Under the pieces are notes generated by a model, which was not told the origin of the DNA, searched no databases, and was given only the letters and a program-made list of their open reading frames with translations. DNA of 64,000 nucleotides, taken from contig NZ_PCOY01000016.1 in the NCBI RefSeq assembly GCF_002979475.1, positions 1 through 64,000 on the forward strand. Direction: 5' to 3'. Both the position numbers and the translations under genes were made by a program. The first letter of the stretch is position 1. Each line of letters begins with the position of its first letter. Below, in pieces: positions 9,306 to 17,645 of the stretch. The DNA comes from Microbacterium sp. MYb62. GTDB taxonomy: Bacteria > Actinomycetota > Actinomycetes > Actinomycetales > Microbacteriaceae.

Positions 9306-10004
9306 ATGACGTATCTTCGTGCCGGGCACGCTGCCCGACGGCCGCGGCGACGTGCGGCGTGGGCGTACTCGCTCGCCGGATTCGCCTTCGCCATCGCCGC
9401 AGTGCTGTGCGTGACAGTCGCGGTCGGGATGTCGACGCCGAGCGCGTCGGCGGAGCAGGACCTGAAGGGGAACTCCGTCGTCCTCGACCCGGATGCGACG
9501 GTGACGCCGGAGCTGTCGGAGGCGATGGACGCCGAAGCCGACATCGGCGAGCGGCTCGTGATCGGATCCCGAGGGCTCGACGTCCCCCTCGGCCAGGTCA
9601 ACGAGGTCGACGGAGTCCTCACCCCGCCCGGGTTCTCATCCGCCTACCTGGTTCGCAACCTCGGGGTTCCCCCGGATCGGGCAGACGAGGGCACGACCTA
9701 CGTGGTGATGCACTCGCTTGCCGGTGAGGGAATCGCGCCGGGCGACTTCGTGACGGATGTGGCCAACGGCCGCGCATCGATCGCCGCGGGCGAGGAGATC
9801 GATGTCGCGGGAGTCGTGTACGCCGTCTCCACGAGCTCTGTCGTGTCGAAGACCGACCTCCCGACCCGCACCGACGTCTGGGCGCCGACGCCCGATCGTC
9901 TCGTCATCATCACGTGCCTGCAGCTGCCGTCGGGTACGCCGTCGACGCAGAACCTGATCATCGAGGCCACGCGCGTGGTCGACGGAGGGACCGCATCGGG
10001 CTGA
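9306..10004 (+). CDS. Class E/F-like sortase, atypical active site
   Basis: A 232-residue protein with a basic N-terminus, one membrane helix (about residues 19-42) and an extracytoplasmic sortase-like domain. The expected catalytic His is in TYVVMHSL (H136) and the Cys in LVIITCLQ (C204). The third catalytic residue, an Arg just before the last strand, is not visible: the region reads STQNLIIEATRV (213-224), with Thr/Gln where families usually have Arg. It follows the surface-protein gene in a likely operon, so it may anchor or process that protein. The start at 9306 has only a weak ribosome site; GTG 9240 would add 22 residues. Confidence 0.7.
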   Translation: MTYLRAGHAARRPRRRAAWAYSLAGFAFAIAAVLCVTVAVGMSTPSASAEQDLKGNSVVLDPDATVTPELSEAMDAEADIGERLVIGSRGLDVPLGQVNEVDGVLTPPGFSSAYLVRNLGVPPDRADEGTTYVVMHSLAGEGIAPGDFVTDVANGRASIAAGEEIDVAGVVYAVSTSSVVSKTDLPTRTDVWAPTPDRLVIITCLQLPSGTPSTQNLIIEATRVVDGGTASG

Positions 10005-10100
10005 TCGGTCCCGTCGGGCCGCGATTCTCCTTCGTGAACGGCCTGCAGCGCACCGCCAGTAGACTGACCGGCCAGCGCTCGTCCGATTCGAAGGGTCCTC

Positions 10101-11522
10101 GTGCTCGTCACCATCACCTCGACCGCGCCCGCCGCGTCGAACATGAGTCACCTGCTCCGCAAGCATCCGGACCGCGCGCAGGCGTTCTCGCTGAGCGTCG
10201 GCACAGCGCACGTCTTCTACCCCGAGGCATCGGACGACCGCTGCACCGTGGCTCTGCTCCTCGAGGTCGATCCCATCGGCCTGGTGCGCGACAAGCGCTT
10301 CCGGGGGAGCGACGCGGGCACGCTGGCACGCTATGTGAACGACCGGCCCTACGCGTCCTCGTCGATGGTCGCCGTCGCGCTGGGGCAGGTCTTCCGCACG
10401 GCGATGAACGGGACGAGCGAGACGTTCCCCGAGTTGGCGGCATCCGCGCTGCCGCTCGAGATCACCGTGGCGGCCGTGCCCGCTCGGGGCCGCGACACGG
10501 CCGGCCTCGTCGCACGTCTCTTCGAGCCGCTGGGGTGGGCGGTCGACGAGTCGCCGATCCCCCTCGATCCGGAGTTCCCCGAGTGGGGCGACTCCGTGTA
10601 CGTCGACCTCGCGCTTCGCGGGAAGGTGCGGCTCGGCGACGCGCTGCGGCAGCTGTACGTCCTCCTGCCTGTGCTCGACGATTCGAAGCACTACTGGGTC
10701 TCGGACGATGAGGTCGGCAAGCTCGTTCGCGCGGGCGAGGGCTGGCTGCCCGACCACCCGGAGCGGGATCTCATCGCGCGGCGATACCTGGCGCATCAGC
10801 GGTCGATGGTGGATGCCGCGAACGAGCTGCTCGACCCGAGCGCCCGGCTGGGTGGGCTCGACGACATCCCCGCCGACGACGCGGGAGAACCGGCCGACCG
10901 CCCGCGCCCCGCGAGTCTGGCGCCCCAGCGGGCCGAGGCGGTGCTGGCCGCGCTTCGCGATGTCGGCGCACGCTCCGTCGCCGATGTCGGATGCGGAGAA
11001 GGCGCTCTGCTGCGGCGGATGCTCGCCGATCCCGCATTCGCGAAGATCATCGGGACCGACGTCTCGGCGAGTGTCCTCGCCAAGGCCGAGCGAGCGCTCA
11101 ACCTGCGCGAGGCGGGCGATCACCAGCGCGAGCGGATGCAGCTCCTGCAGTCGTCCGTCACGTACCAGGACGACCGTCTCGCCGGCCTGGATGCGATCGT
11201 CCTCATGGAGGTGATCGAGCACGTCGACGAGGAGCGGCTCCCGGCCCTCGAGGCCTCCGTGTTCGGTGCGGCTGCGCCCAGTGCGGTGATCGTGACGACC
11301 CCGAACGGCGAGTACAACGCCCTGTTCGCCGCCCTGCCCGCCGGAACCTTCCGTCACACGGACCACCGGTTCGAGTGGACGCGCGCCGAGTTCGCCGCGT
11401 GGGCCGACGGCGTCGCAGAGCGCCACGGCTACGTGGTCGAGTATCGGACGGTGGGTGACGTCGACGTCGATCTCGGCTCGCCGACCCAGCTCGCCCTGTT
11501 CCGAAAGGCCACGGACCGATGA
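10101..11522 (+). CDS. hen1: 3'-terminal RNA ribose 2'-O-methyltransferase Hen1
   Basis: A 473-residue bacterial Hen1, which 2'-O-methylates the 3' end of RNA during repair by Pnkp, protecting it from being cut again at the same site. The N-terminal region (MLVTITSTAPAASNMSHLLR onward) is the domain that associates with Pnkp. The methyltransferase domain starts near residue 290 with the SAM motif VADVGCGEGALL. The metal-binding region follows: EVIEHVDEERLPALE near residue 370 and FRHTDHRFEWTRAEF. A TAGACT -10-like box is at 10060-10065. Its TGA overlaps the pnkp ATG by four bases. Confidence 0.95.
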   Translation: MLVTITSTAPAASNMSHLLRKHPDRAQAFSLSVGTAHVFYPEASDDRCTVALLLEVDPIGLVRDKRFRGSDAGTLARYVNDRPYASSSMVAVALGQVFRTAMNGTSETFPELAASALPLEITVAAVPARGRDTAGLVARLFEPLGWAVDESPIPLDPEFPEWGDSVYVDLALRGKVRLGDALRQLYVLLPVLDDSKHYWVSDDEVGKLVRAGEGWLPDHPERDLIARRYLAHQRSMVDAANELLDPSARLGGLDDIPADDAGEPADRPRPASLAPQRAEAVLAALRDVGARSVADVGCGEGALLRRMLADPAFAKIIGTDVSASVLAKAERALNLREAGDHQRERMQLLQSSVTYQDDRLAGLDAIVLMEVIEHVDEERLPALEASVFGAAAPSAVIVTTPNGEYNALFAALPAGTFRHTDHRFEWTRAEFAAWADGVAERHGYVVEYRTVGDVDVDLGSPTQLALFRKATDR

Positions 11523-14053
11523 CACGCCTCGCCCTCCCCGACATGTCGCTCGTGGTACTCATCGGAGCGTCGGGCTCCGGCAAGTCGACGTTCGCGGCCA
11601 CCCACTTCCGGCCCTTCGAGACGCTCTCGAGCGACTTCTTCCGAGGACTGGTGTCCAACGACGAGAACGATCAGGCCGCGACTCCCGCGGCTTTCGAGGC
11701 ACTCCGATTCGTGGCGGGCAGACGGCTCGACGCCGGGCTCCTGACGGTCATCGACGCCACGAACGTGCAGGCCGACGCCCGTCGCTCTCTCATCGCGCTC
11801 GCTCGCGAGCACGATGTGCTGCCTGTCGCCGTCGTGCTCGACGTGCCCCAGAGCGTGTGCATCGAACGCAACGCGGCCCGGAAGGACCGCGACTTCGGCG
11901 CGTCCGTCGTGAAGCGTCAGCACGATCAGCTGCGCCGCTCGCTGAAGCACCTGGGCAAGGAGGGCTTCCGGCGCGTCCACGTCCTGTCCGGTCTGGATGA
12001 GATCGCGGCCGCCGAGTTCGTGCGGGAACCGCTGCTCAACGATCGCCGGGAAGAGACCGGTCCCTTCGACGCCATCGGCGACATCCACGGCTGCAGATCC
12101 GAGTTGGAGTCCCTGCTCGGCGAGCTCGGCTACCGGGTGACCCGCGATGACCGGGGGCGACCGATCGATGCGTCCCACCCGGAGGGACGCCGGGCGATCT
12201 TCCTGGGCGACCTCGTCGACCGCGGTCCCGACTCTCCCGGCGTGCTGCGCCTCGTGATGGGGATGGTCGCCGCCGGGCACGCTCTGGCCGTGCCCGGCAA
12301 CCACGAGGCCAAGCTCGTGCGCGCGCTCGAGGGCAAGAAGGTGCAGGCGAGCCACGGCCTGGCGGAGACGCTCGCACAGCTGGCGGACGAGACCGAGGAG
12401 TTCCGCCGGCAGGTGCTGCAGTTCTGCCGGGACCTGGTGTCGCACCTCGTGCTCGACGGCGGACGGCTGGTCGTGGCGCACGCCGGGTTGATCGAGAAGT
12501 ACCACGGACGTGCCTCGGGACGGGTGCGCGCGTTCTCGCTGTTCGGCGACACGACGGGTGAGACCGACGAGTACGGCCTGCCGGTCCGACTTCCCTGGGC
12601 CGAGGACTACCGCGGGAAGGCGATGGTCCTCTACGGGCACGTCCCGACCCTCGAGGCGGAGTGGATCAACGGCACGATGTGCCTCGACACCGGTTGCGTG
12701 TTCGGGGGGAAGCTCAGTGCCCTCCGGTATCCCGAGAAGGAGGTCGTCGACGTCCCCGCCGAGAAGGTCTGGTACGAGCCGGTCGTGCCGCTGGGGGGAC
12801 CGGCGGGGCCCGGCACCCGCGATCCCGCACTGCTCCGGATCGACGATGTCCTCGGCAAGCAGATCATCGAGACGCGCGTGTTCGGCAAGGTCGGCGTCCG
12901 CGAGGACAACGCGGCGGGAGCGCTCGAGGTGATGAGCCGCTTCGCGACCGACCCCCGGCGCCTGGTGTATCTGCCTCCGACCATGAGCCCGCCCCAGGTC
13001 TCGCACCGGGACGGAGTCCTGGAGCACCCGGCCGAGGCGTTCGCCGCGTACCGCAAGGACGGACTCGACCGCCTGCTCTGCGAGGAGAAGCACATGGGGT
13101 CCCGCGCGGTCGTCCTCCTCACCCGTGAGCCGTCGAGGTTCGGTGCACCGGAAGGATGGCGAGGAGCCGTCCACACGCGCACCGGCCGACCGTTCTTCGA
13201 CGAGGCGACGACCGACGAGTTCCTGTCCCGCCTCGACCGGGCGGCGGAGCAGGCCGACCTGTGGTCCGAGCTCGACACGTCGTGGCTCCTGTTCGATGCG
13301 GAGCTGCTGCCGTGGTCGCTCAAGGCCGGCGCGATGATCCGCGAGCAGTATGCGAGCGTCGCCGCAGCCGCGACATCAGCCCTTCCCGCCGCGTCGCGTG
13401 CGCTGCAGACGGCCGCCGAGCGGGGCGTCGACGTCGCCGACCTGCTCGCGCGCACGAATCGACGGGCGGCGAATGCCGACGCCTACCGCGACTCGTACCG
13501 GCGCTACAGCCAGCCCGTCTCCGGGCTCGACGGGGTGCAGCTCGCGCCCTTCCAGCTGCTCGCCTCCGCCGGTGCCAGCCATCTCGGGCAGGATCACGCG
13601 TGGCACCTCGCCGTGGCCGACAGGCTCGCGGACGCCGACGAGGGACTGATCCGTCGTACCCGACGCATCGAGGTCGACCTGTCGTCGCCCGAGTCGGAGG
13701 CCGCTGCCACCGTCTGGTGGGAGGAGCTCACCCGCGCCGGCGGAGAAGGGATGGTGGTGAAGCCCGTCGCCGGCCTCACCCGCGGAACGCGATCGCTCGC
13801 CCAGCCCGGCATCAAGGTGCGCGGGGCCGAGTACCTGCGGATCATCTACGGGCCCGACTACCTCGACCCGGGCAACCTCGAGCGACTCCGGGACCGGGAC
13901 GTGGGGCACAAACGCTCGATGGCGCTCCGGGAGTACGCACTCGGTGTCGAGGCGGTCGAGAGATTCGTCGCCGAGGAGCCGCTGTGGCGAGTGCACCAGG
14001 CCGTCTTCGGCGTGCTCGCGATGGAGTCCGAACCCGTCGATCCTCGGCTCTGA
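11519..14053 (+). CDS. pnkp: Polynucleotide kinase-phosphatase (RNA repair)
   Basis: An 844-residue Pnkp with three modules in order. The 5'-kinase has P-loop LIGASGSGKST (about residues 14-24). The metallophosphatase has DAIGDIHGC (about 182), FLGDLVDRGPDSPG and VPGNHEAKL. The ligase-like adenylyltransferase has EEKHMGSRAVVLL (about 521-533). The enzyme heals and seals broken RNA such as ribotoxin-cleaved tRNA, together with Hen1. The ATGA overlap with hen1 shows a two-gene operon. This is an established system, complete and with intact motifs here. Confidence 0.96.
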   Translation: MTRLALPDMSLVVLIGASGSGKSTFAATHFRPFETLSSDFFRGLVSNDENDQAATPAAFEALRFVAGRRLDAGLLTVIDATNVQADARRSLIALAREHDVLPVAVVLDVPQSVCIERNAARKDRDFGASVVKRQHDQLRRSLKHLGKEGFRRVHVLSGLDEIAAAEFVREPLLNDRREETGPFDAIGDIHGCRSELESLLGELGYRVTRDDRGRPIDASHPEGRRAIFLGDLVDRGPDSPGVLRLVMGMVAAGHALAVPGNHEAKLVRALEGKKVQASHGLAETLAQLADETEEFRRQVLQFCRDLVSHLVLDGGRLVVAHAGLIEKYHGRASGRVRAFSLFGDTTGETDEYGLPVRLPWAEDYRGKAMVLYGHVPTLEAEWINGTMCLDTGCVFGGKLSALRYPEKEVVDVPAEKVWYEPVVPLGGPAGPGTRDPALLRIDDVLGKQIIETRVFGKVGVREDNAAGALEVMSRFATDPRRLVYLPPTMSPPQVSHRDGVLEHPAEAFAAYRKDGLDRLLCEEKHMGSRAVVLLTREPSRFGAPEGWRGAVHTRTGRPFFDEATTDEFLSRLDRAAEQADLWSELDTSWLLFDAELLPWSLKAGAMIREQYASVAAAATSALPAASRALQTAAERGVDVADLLARTNRRAANADAYRDSYRRYSQPVSGLDGVQLAPFQLLASAGASHLGQDHAWHLAVADRLADADEGLIRRTRRIEVDLSSPESEAAATVWWEELTRAGGEGMVVKPVAGLTRGTRSLAQPGIKVRGAEYLRIIYGPDYLDPGNLERLRDRDVGHKRSMALREYALGVEAVERFVAEEPLWRVHQAVFGVLAMESEPVDPRL

Positions 14054-14121
14054 GCCGGACGTCGCTCGACCGGAACGCCAGCGGGCCGGCGGGTCAGCGG
14101 GATCGAGACTCAGGACTCGCG

Positions 14122-14535
14122 TCAATGAAAGGCGGAGCTGACGAGCATGAGCACTCCCGTCGCCGCGACGATGTAGGTGGCGAACATGATCGTGGAAGCG
14201 ATCGTGACGCCGCCGAAGAATCTGTAGAGACGGTCCTTGCGGTCGAGGCCGTCTAACGTTCTCACGTACCCGACGAGGAGAATGACGAACACGGTGATGA
14301 CACCGAGCGCGGTGCCGAAGCCGGTGGTGAATCCCCAGACCTGCGGGAAGAGGTACGGAAGAGGCCCGGCGCCCGTGGTGGCGCCGATCACGGCAAGAAC
14401 CAGGGCGATCACATTGACGGCGACGAGAGGCCACAGCCATCGGTACTCCGCACGGCGACGGACGGTGCCGGCCGGCGCCGTGGGCGGGTGTCCCGGGAGG
14501 TCCGGGCCTGCCGGCTCTACGGGGTCGGCGGGCAT
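14122..14535 (-). CDS. Small integral membrane protein, unknown function
   Basis: A 137-residue protein with a Pro-rich cytoplasmic N-terminus (about 30 residues) and three hydrophobic helices: about 33-50 (WLWPLVAVNVIALVLAVIG), about 67-88 (GFGTALGVITVFVILLVGYV) and about 108-133 (GVTIASTIMFATYIVAATGVLM). I do not recognise the family. It ends convergently with pnkp, and the next minus-strand gene (acetyltransferase) is over 100 bases upstream, so it is probably a separate unit. Confidence 0.65.
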   Translation of the reverse strand: MPADPVEPAGPDLPGHPPTAPAGTVRRRAEYRWLWPLVAVNVIALVLAVIGATTGAGPLPYLFPQVWGFTTGFGTALGVITVFVILLVGYVRTLDGLDRKDRLYRFFGGVTIASTIMFATYIVAATGVLMLVSSAFH

Positions 14536-14653
14536 GGCGCCGTGCCATTCATGTGGAGTGGAGGATGCTGCGGGGTCATCGGTACAGGGTACGCGGACCG
14601 TGCTGCTCCGGCGGCGGACCCGCGTGGATGAGCTGCTCGCATGCGGCCGCCCG

Positions 14654-15256
14654 TCACCCCTCGGAGGGCATCGACCATTCCTCGGCGAGCAGCCCGTAGT
14701 TCATGCCGTCGAGCCACTCACCCGAGCGATGCAGGGCCGTCTTGCGGCTGAACTCCTCACGGCGCATCCCGAGACGCTCCATGAGGCGCCAGGACGGCTC
14801 ATTGTCGGCGTAGCAGCCGGCATGCACCCGGCGCAGGCCCAGCGGGCCGAAGCACACGTCGATCACGGCGCGGATCGCTTCGGTCGCGTAGCCGTTCCCG
14901 GTGTGCGCCGGGTCGAGCACCCAACCCAGCTCGGCTTGGACTCCCTTCGCATCGGCGGCGACTTCGACCTGCGCCCATCCGTCCCCGATCCGCACCATGA
15001 TGTCGCCGATCGGGGTCGGAGCCGCGGTCTCGTCTTCGGGTAGCAGCTCGACGATGTACAGGGAGGAGAGTCGATCGGGGCCGAGATACCACTCACGGAA
15101 CGCGTCCAGTGTGTCGGGGGCGACCCCCAGCCACCGGTTCACCTCGGCGAGCCGACGCCACTCCCACATCACGTCGATGTCGGCGGGTGTGCAGGGGCGG
15201 ATCTGCAGCCGAGGTGTCCGTGCCGGCCACGGTGTCGCGGTTCGCGTGTCGGTCAT
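14654..15256 (-). CDS. GNAT-family N-acetyltransferase
   Basis: A 200-residue acetyl-CoA-dependent acetyltransferase of the RimJ/RimL-like branch. Visible landmarks: LQIRPCTPADIDVMWEWRR (strand 1-helix 1), AELGWVLDPAHTGNGYATEA (acetyl-CoA-binding Q/RxxGxG/A region, here HTGNGYA) and ADNEPSWRLMERLGMRREE (the NxxSxxLxxKxGF-like motif). The substrate cannot be inferred. It starts 9 bases after the stop of the upstream EamA exporter gene and is probably cotranscribed with it. Confidence 0.88.
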   Translation of the reverse strand: MTDTRTATPWPARTPRLQIRPCTPADIDVMWEWRRLAEVNRWLGVAPDTLDAFREWYLGPDRLSSLYIVELLPEDETAAPTPIGDIMVRIGDGWAQVEVAADAKGVQAELGWVLDPAHTGNGYATEAIRAVIDVCFGPLGLRRVHAGCYADNEPSWRLMERLGMRREEFSRKTALHRSGEWLDGMNYGLLAEEWSMPSEG

Positions 15257-15265
15257 CCCCTCACC

Positions 15266-16198
15266 CTAAGCCGGTCGGTTCCGGCGGTCGATCAGCCGGG
15301 TGCGCACTGCGAGTGCGGCGCAGGCGATCACGGCGAGTCCACCGACCGCGGTGGCCCAGCCGATCGGCTCGTGCAGCAGGAGGGCGGCCCACGCGATGCT
15401 CATCACGGGCTGGACGAGCTGGATCTGGCTGACTTGCGCCATCGGACCGATCGCGAGCCCGCGGTACCAGGCGAAGAAGCCGACGAACATGCTCACCGCG
15501 GCGAGGTAGGTGAACGCGAGCCACTGCACGGGTGTCGCGGCGGGCGGCTGATGGAGCGCCGATACCACCGTCAGCACGGCCATCAACGGCGCGGCGACGA
15601 TCAGCGCCCACGAGACGGTCTGCCAGGAGCCGAGCTCGCGGGCGAGCAGACCGCCCTCCGCGTAGCCGATCGCTGCGGCGATGACGGCCCCGAACAGCAG
15701 CAGGTCGGCGCCGGTGAGAGAGCCGAGTCCGCCGTTCTGCAGCGCGGCGAACACGACGGCGGCGACCGCGCCGAGGACCGCGAAGGTCCAGAAGGAGCGG
15801 GCGGGCCGCTCGCGTGTGCGGAGCACCACCGCGACAGCGGTCGCCGCGGGAAGCAGGCCGATCACGACCGCGCCGTGGCTGGCGGGGGTCGTGGTCATCG
15901 CGAACGAGGTCAGCAGGGGGAAGCCGGCCACCACGCCGCCGGCGACGATTGCGAGGCGCGCCCATTGGGCCCTGGTCGGCGGCCGCTGGCGCGTCACGGC
16001 CAGGGCGATCCCGGCGAGGAGGGCGGCGACGACCGCGCGGCCGGATCCGATGAAGAGCGGCGAGAGCCCGCCGATCGCGATGCGCGTGAACGGGAGGGTG
16101 AAGGAGAAGGCGGTGACGCCGAGAAGCCCCCACCACAGGCCCGCACGCGTCGATAGCACTGTCGATCGTGGTGCGATAACGCTACTGTCTACTTTCAT
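15266..16198 (-). CDS. EamA-family (DMT) membrane transporter
   Basis: A 310-residue drug/metabolite-transporter-type permease with about ten membrane helices in two repeated halves, usually an exporter of amino acids or metabolites. Its start is unusual. The ATG at 16198-16196 overlaps, base for base, the ATG of the divergent MocR gene (CATG). A TATCCT box 5 bases before that ATG would fit a leaderless transcript. The alternative is GTG at 16159, giving a protein 13 residues shorter. Divergence from a MocR regulator suggests control by it, as commonly seen for MocR/exporter pairs. Confidence 0.85.
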   Translation of the reverse strand: MKVDSSVIAPRSTVLSTRAGLWWGLLGVTAFSFTLPFTRIAIGGLSPLFIGSGRAVVAALLAGIALAVTRQRPPTRAQWARLAIVAGGVVAGFPLLTSFAMTTTPASHGAVVIGLLPAATAVAVVLRTRERPARSFWTFAVLGAVAAVVFAALQNGGLGSLTGADLLLFGAVIAAAIGYAEGGLLARELGSWQTVSWALIVAAPLMAVLTVVSALHQPPAATPVQWLAFTYLAAVSMFVGFFAWYRGLAIGPMAQVSQIQLVQPVMSIAWAALLLHEPIGWATAVGGLAVIACAALAVRTRLIDRRNRPA

Positions 16199-16211
16199 GA
16201 GTCAGGATAGC
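16158..16211. promoter_or_regulatory. Overlapping divergent promoters with MocR-type direct repeat
   Basis: On the plus strand ACTGTC occurs at 16158-16163 and 16184-16189, 26 bases apart; the second lies inside TACTGT, a -10-like box 8 bases before the MocR ATG at 16197. On the minus strand TATCCT sits 5 bases before the EamA ATG. MocR/GabR regulators bind spaced direct repeats at their own divergent promoters, so these are the best operator candidates. Confidence 0.45.
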
Positions 16212-17603
16212 AGTGACCGGATCGTCGCCGGAGTGCGTGCGTGGATCGCCTCCGCATCCCCGGGCGCACGCGTCCCGTCGAACCGGGCGCTCATGGCGGA
16301 GTACGGGGCGAGCCCGGTGACGGTGCAGAAGGCGATGCAGCAGCTCGTCCGACTCGGGCTGGTCGAGTCGCGTCCCGGTGCGGGGACGTTCGTGCGCGCT
16401 GCGCCGGCTGCCCGCGCGGTCGACTACGGCTGGCAGACGGCAGCCCTCGGTACGGCGCCCACGGCGCTCATCGGCCTGTCGTCGACGCAGCGCACGGTCG
16501 CCCCCGATGCGATCGGACTGCACTCGGGCTACCCCGCGGTCGACCTGCTGCCGCAACGGCTCGTGCGACAGGCGCTCGTGCGGGCCGCCCGGTCGGACGC
16601 GGCGCTGACCCGTTCGCCCGCGGCAGGTCTCCCCGAACTGCAGGCCTGGTTCGCCGGCGAGCTCGCATCCGCCGCTCCCGCAGGCGTCACACCCGCGTCG
16701 GCGCGGGACGCGCTCATCATCTCGGGCAGCCAGAGCGGGCTGAGCTCGATCTTCCGGGCGGTCGTGGGCGTCGGACGACCCCTGCTGATCGAGTCGCCGA
16801 CGTACTGGGGCGCGATGCTCGCCGCCGCGCAGGCGGGTGTGGTCCTGGTGCCGATCCCGTCCGGTCCGCACGGTCCCGATCCGGACGACGTCGAGCGGGC
16901 GTTCGCGCAGACCGGGGCCCGGGCGTTCTACGCGCAGCCGACGTTCGCCAACCCGACAGGGGCGCAGTGGCCGGTCGCGACGGGGGAGGCCGTGCTTGAG
17001 ACGGTCCGCCGTCACGGGGCCTTCCTGATCGAGGACGACTGGGCGCATGACCTGGGGATCGATGCCGAGCCGCGTCCGATCGCCGCATCCGACGCCGACG
17101 GCCACGTGGTCTACCTGCGCTCGCTCACCAAGAGCGCCTCGCCCGCCCTGCGCGTCGCGGCCGTGATCGCGCGTGGCCCCGCCAGGGAGCGGATTCTCGC
17201 TGACCGCGCGGCCGAGTCCATGTACGTGAGCGGAGCCCTGCAGGCCGCCGCACTCGACGTGGTCACCCAGCCGGCCTGGCGCACGCACCTGCGCGGATTC
17301 CGTGAGCACCTGCGTGCACGCCGCGACCTGTTGATCTCGAGCCTGGCCGCGCACGCCCCCACCGTGCAGGTGGAGGGTGTCCCGGTGGGCGGCCTGAACC
17401 TCTGGGTGCGGCTGCCCGAGGGGATGGATGTCGTGCAGGTCGTGCGTGGCTGCGAGGCGCACGGCCTGATCATCTCCCCGGGGTCCGAGTGGTTCCCGGC
17501 CGAGCCCTCCGGCTCCTACGTGCGGCTCAACTACGCGAACGCCGATCCCGCGCGGTTCGCCGAGGCCGCCGGCATCCTGGGCGCCGTGCTCGACGAGGTC
17601 TGA
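16197..17603 (+). CDS. MocR-type regulator (GntR HTH with aminotransferase domain)
   Basis: A 468-residue PLP-dependent regulator. Residues 1-70 are a GntR winged helix (MSQDSSDRIVAGVRAWI, then NRALMAEYGASPVTVQKAMQQLVRLGLVESRPGAGTFV). The rest is an aminotransferase class I/II fold, with ISGSQSGLSSIF, FYAQPTFANPTGAQWP, EDDWAHDL and the PLP Lys in LRSLTKSASP near residue 312. Such proteins use PLP and often an amino compound as effector. Its divergent partner, an EamA exporter, is the likely target. The start at 16197 matches the beginning of the HTH domain and the -10-like TACTGT. Confidence 0.92.
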   Translation: MSQDSSDRIVAGVRAWIASASPGARVPSNRALMAEYGASPVTVQKAMQQLVRLGLVESRPGAGTFVRAAPAARAVDYGWQTAALGTAPTALIGLSSTQRTVAPDAIGLHSGYPAVDLLPQRLVRQALVRAARSDAALTRSPAAGLPELQAWFAGELASAAPAGVTPASARDALIISGSQSGLSSIFRAVVGVGRPLLIESPTYWGAMLAAAQAGVVLVPIPSGPHGPDPDDVERAFAQTGARAFYAQPTFANPTGAQWPVATGEAVLETVRRHGAFLIEDDWAHDLGIDAEPRPIAASDADGHVVYLRSLTKSASPALRVAAVIARGPARERILADRAAESMYVSGALQAAALDVVTQPAWRTHLRGFREHLRARRDLLISSLAAHAPTVQVEGVPVGGLNLWVRLPEGMDVVQVVRGCEAHGLIISPGSEWFPAEPSGSYVRLNYANADPARFAEAAGILGAVLDEV

Positions 17604-17645
17604 GAGGGTGCGACCGGAAGGACGATGGGCCGGGTCGAAGCAGTC

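Noticed and set aside
10101..14053. Hen1/Pnkp as a novel defence system
   Set aside because: It is the well-described bacterial RNA-repair pair with all motifs in place, and no extra genes are attached here.
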